Positions 63,311 through 64,000 of a stretch of 64,000 bases of DNA are shown in pieces (the stretch's first letter is position 1; the number at the start of each line of letters is the position of its first letter). Source of the DNA: Chloroherpeton thalassium ATCC 35110 (GTDB taxonomy: Bacteria; Bacteroidota; Chlorobiia; Chlorobiales; Chloroherpetonaceae). Under the pieces are notes generated by a model that worked only from the letters and a program-made list of their open reading frames with translations, was not told the DNA's origin and did not search any database. Made by a program: the position numbers and the translations under genes. Location of the stretch: positions 62,001 through 126,000 of the forward strand of contig NC_011026.1 of assembly GCF_000020525.1 (NCBI RefSeq), read 5' to 3'.

Positions 63311-64000
63311 ATGCAAAAAGAAGTTTTTTCCGATTTGCTCAAACAAGCCCAACACAAGCTTGACCGCAAAACCAAGCCCGTTGGTTCGCTTGGTAAACTT
63401 GAAACATTAGCCGCGCAACTTGCAGCCATTCAAGGTTCGCTCGAACCAAACATCGATAAAAAGCGAATGCTCATATTCGCAGCAAGTCATGGCATTGCAG
63501 CCGAAGGCGTCAGCGCGTATCCACCGGAAGTAACCGGACAAATGGTGCTCAATTTCCTCAACGGCGGAGCGGCGATTAATGTGCTTTCGCGCCACGGCAA
63601 AATGAATTTACATGTGATTGATGTTGGCGTGGATGTCGATTTATCGGACTCAGCAAAAGAGGCGTCGAACTTCTTTTCGCGCCGTGTAACAAATGGCACC
63701 AAAAGCTTCCTCCGTGAGCCTGCCATGACAGCAGAAGAATGCGAAGCTGCGCTGAAAGCTGGTTACGAGCAAGTTCAGCTCGCGCACGAGCAGCAAGTTC
63801 GTTTATTAGGCATTGGTGAAATGGGCATTGGAAACACGACTGCCGCTGCCGCGCTTTTTTCCGCGCTGCTAAATATTCATCCAGAGGAAATTGTAGGACC
63901 AGGAACCGGCCTGAATGAAGCAGGCGTTCGCCACAAAGCGTTGGTGATTCAAAAGGCTTTAGATTTGCATCGCGAAAAATCTGGCGCTGATCCGGTTGCT
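63311..64000 (+). CDS. cobT: Nicotinate-nucleotide:DMB phosphoribosyltransferase, 3' truncated
   Basis: The frame from ATG 63311 stays open to the end of the window (230 codons), so only the N-terminal two thirds of the usual about 350 residues are seen. The enzyme activates the lower-ligand base of cobalamin by transferring ribose phosphate from nicotinate mononucleotide. DRKTKPVGSLGKLE at the start, FAASHGIAAEGVSAYP, GEMGIGNTTAAAALFSALL and GPGTGLNEAGV are all diagnostic. No cobalamin riboswitch is apparent in the 185 bases upstream. Confidence 0.93.
   Translation, partial: MQKEVFSDLLKQAQHKLDRKTKPVGSLGKLETLAAQLAAIQGSLEPNIDKKRMLIFAASHGIAAEGVSAYPPEVTGQMVLNFLNGGAAINVLSRHGKMNLHVIDVGVDVDLSDSAKEASNFFSRRVTNGTKSFLREPAMTAEECEAALKAGYEQVQLAHEQQVRLLGIGEMGIGNTTAAAALFSALLNIHPEEIVGPGTGLNEAGVRHKALVIQKALDLHREKSGADPVA

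Overview
The window reads as bacterial chromosome with tightly packed genes of mixed orientation and no tRNA, rRNA, prophage or CRISPR array that I can see. The best guess for the source is a green sulfur bacterium (Chlorobi), perhaps a gliding Chloroherpeton-like one. This is inferred from the co-occurrence of a CruA/CruP-type lycopene cyclase-like flavoprotein, two or three proteins with type IX secretion (Por) C-terminal sorting domains, a KaiB/KaiC pair without KaiA, an orphan NuoI, a Chlorobi/Bacteroidetes-type malate dehydrogenase and many DUF4412/DUF1573 envelope proteins. Moderate GC and weak or absent Shine-Dalgarno sequences fit. No phylogenetic search was possible.

Layout. 0-4 kb: end of galE, then a sulfur/cysteine cluster (JAMM peptidase, CysM-like synthase, unknown protein, second JAMM peptidase) and a His-rich NifX-like protein. 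4-11 kb: recA, a biotin carrier/epimerase/redoxin operon, hscB, an M16 protease, a CbpA-type DnaJ and an orphan nuoI. 11.6-17.5 kb: mfd, then a minus-strand unknown/tsaE/tsaB/rsfS group. 17.6-22 kb: a cell-wall amidase and a two-gene operon whose first gene joins the N-terminal domain of an IS5-type transposase to four copies of a novel repeat. 22-31.6 kb (minus strand): radical SAM protein, PEBP-like protein, nitroreductase, a DUF697-like membrane protein, a HAD phosphatase with kaiB and kaiC, a large type IX-secreted protein and rsmE.

31.7-42 kb: a UPF0316 membrane protein, GNAT enzyme, lipoprotein, lycopene cyclase-like protein, FtsX-type permease, tandem DUF4412 proteins, prmC, a hydroxyacyl-CoA dehydrogenase-like protein and a CPBP protease. 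42-51 kb: ligA, comEC, a HesB-like protein, kdsD-type sugar-phosphate isomerase and mutS. 51-56 kb: a small membrane protein, rplU-rpmA, mdh, an M61 PDZ-peptidase lipoprotein and hisF. 56.5-64 kb: a type IX-secreted protein, DUF1573 protein, radical SAM enzyme, DUF3467 protein, frataxin, M1 aminopeptidase and the start of cobT.

Themes. Genome maintenance is heavily represented (recA, mfd, ligA, mutS, comEC). Three of these (mfd, ligA, mutS) look clearly richer in GC and carry long antisense open frames unlike their neighbours. Iron-sulfur assembly or use recurs (hscB, cyaY, HesB-like protein, nuoI, two radical SAM enzymes). The most unusual locus is the transposase-derived four-repeat gene at 19.6 kb with its partner. 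The double-JAMM cysteine cluster, the KaiBC-phosphatase operon, two unlisted small frames and several precise palindromes also deserve attention.
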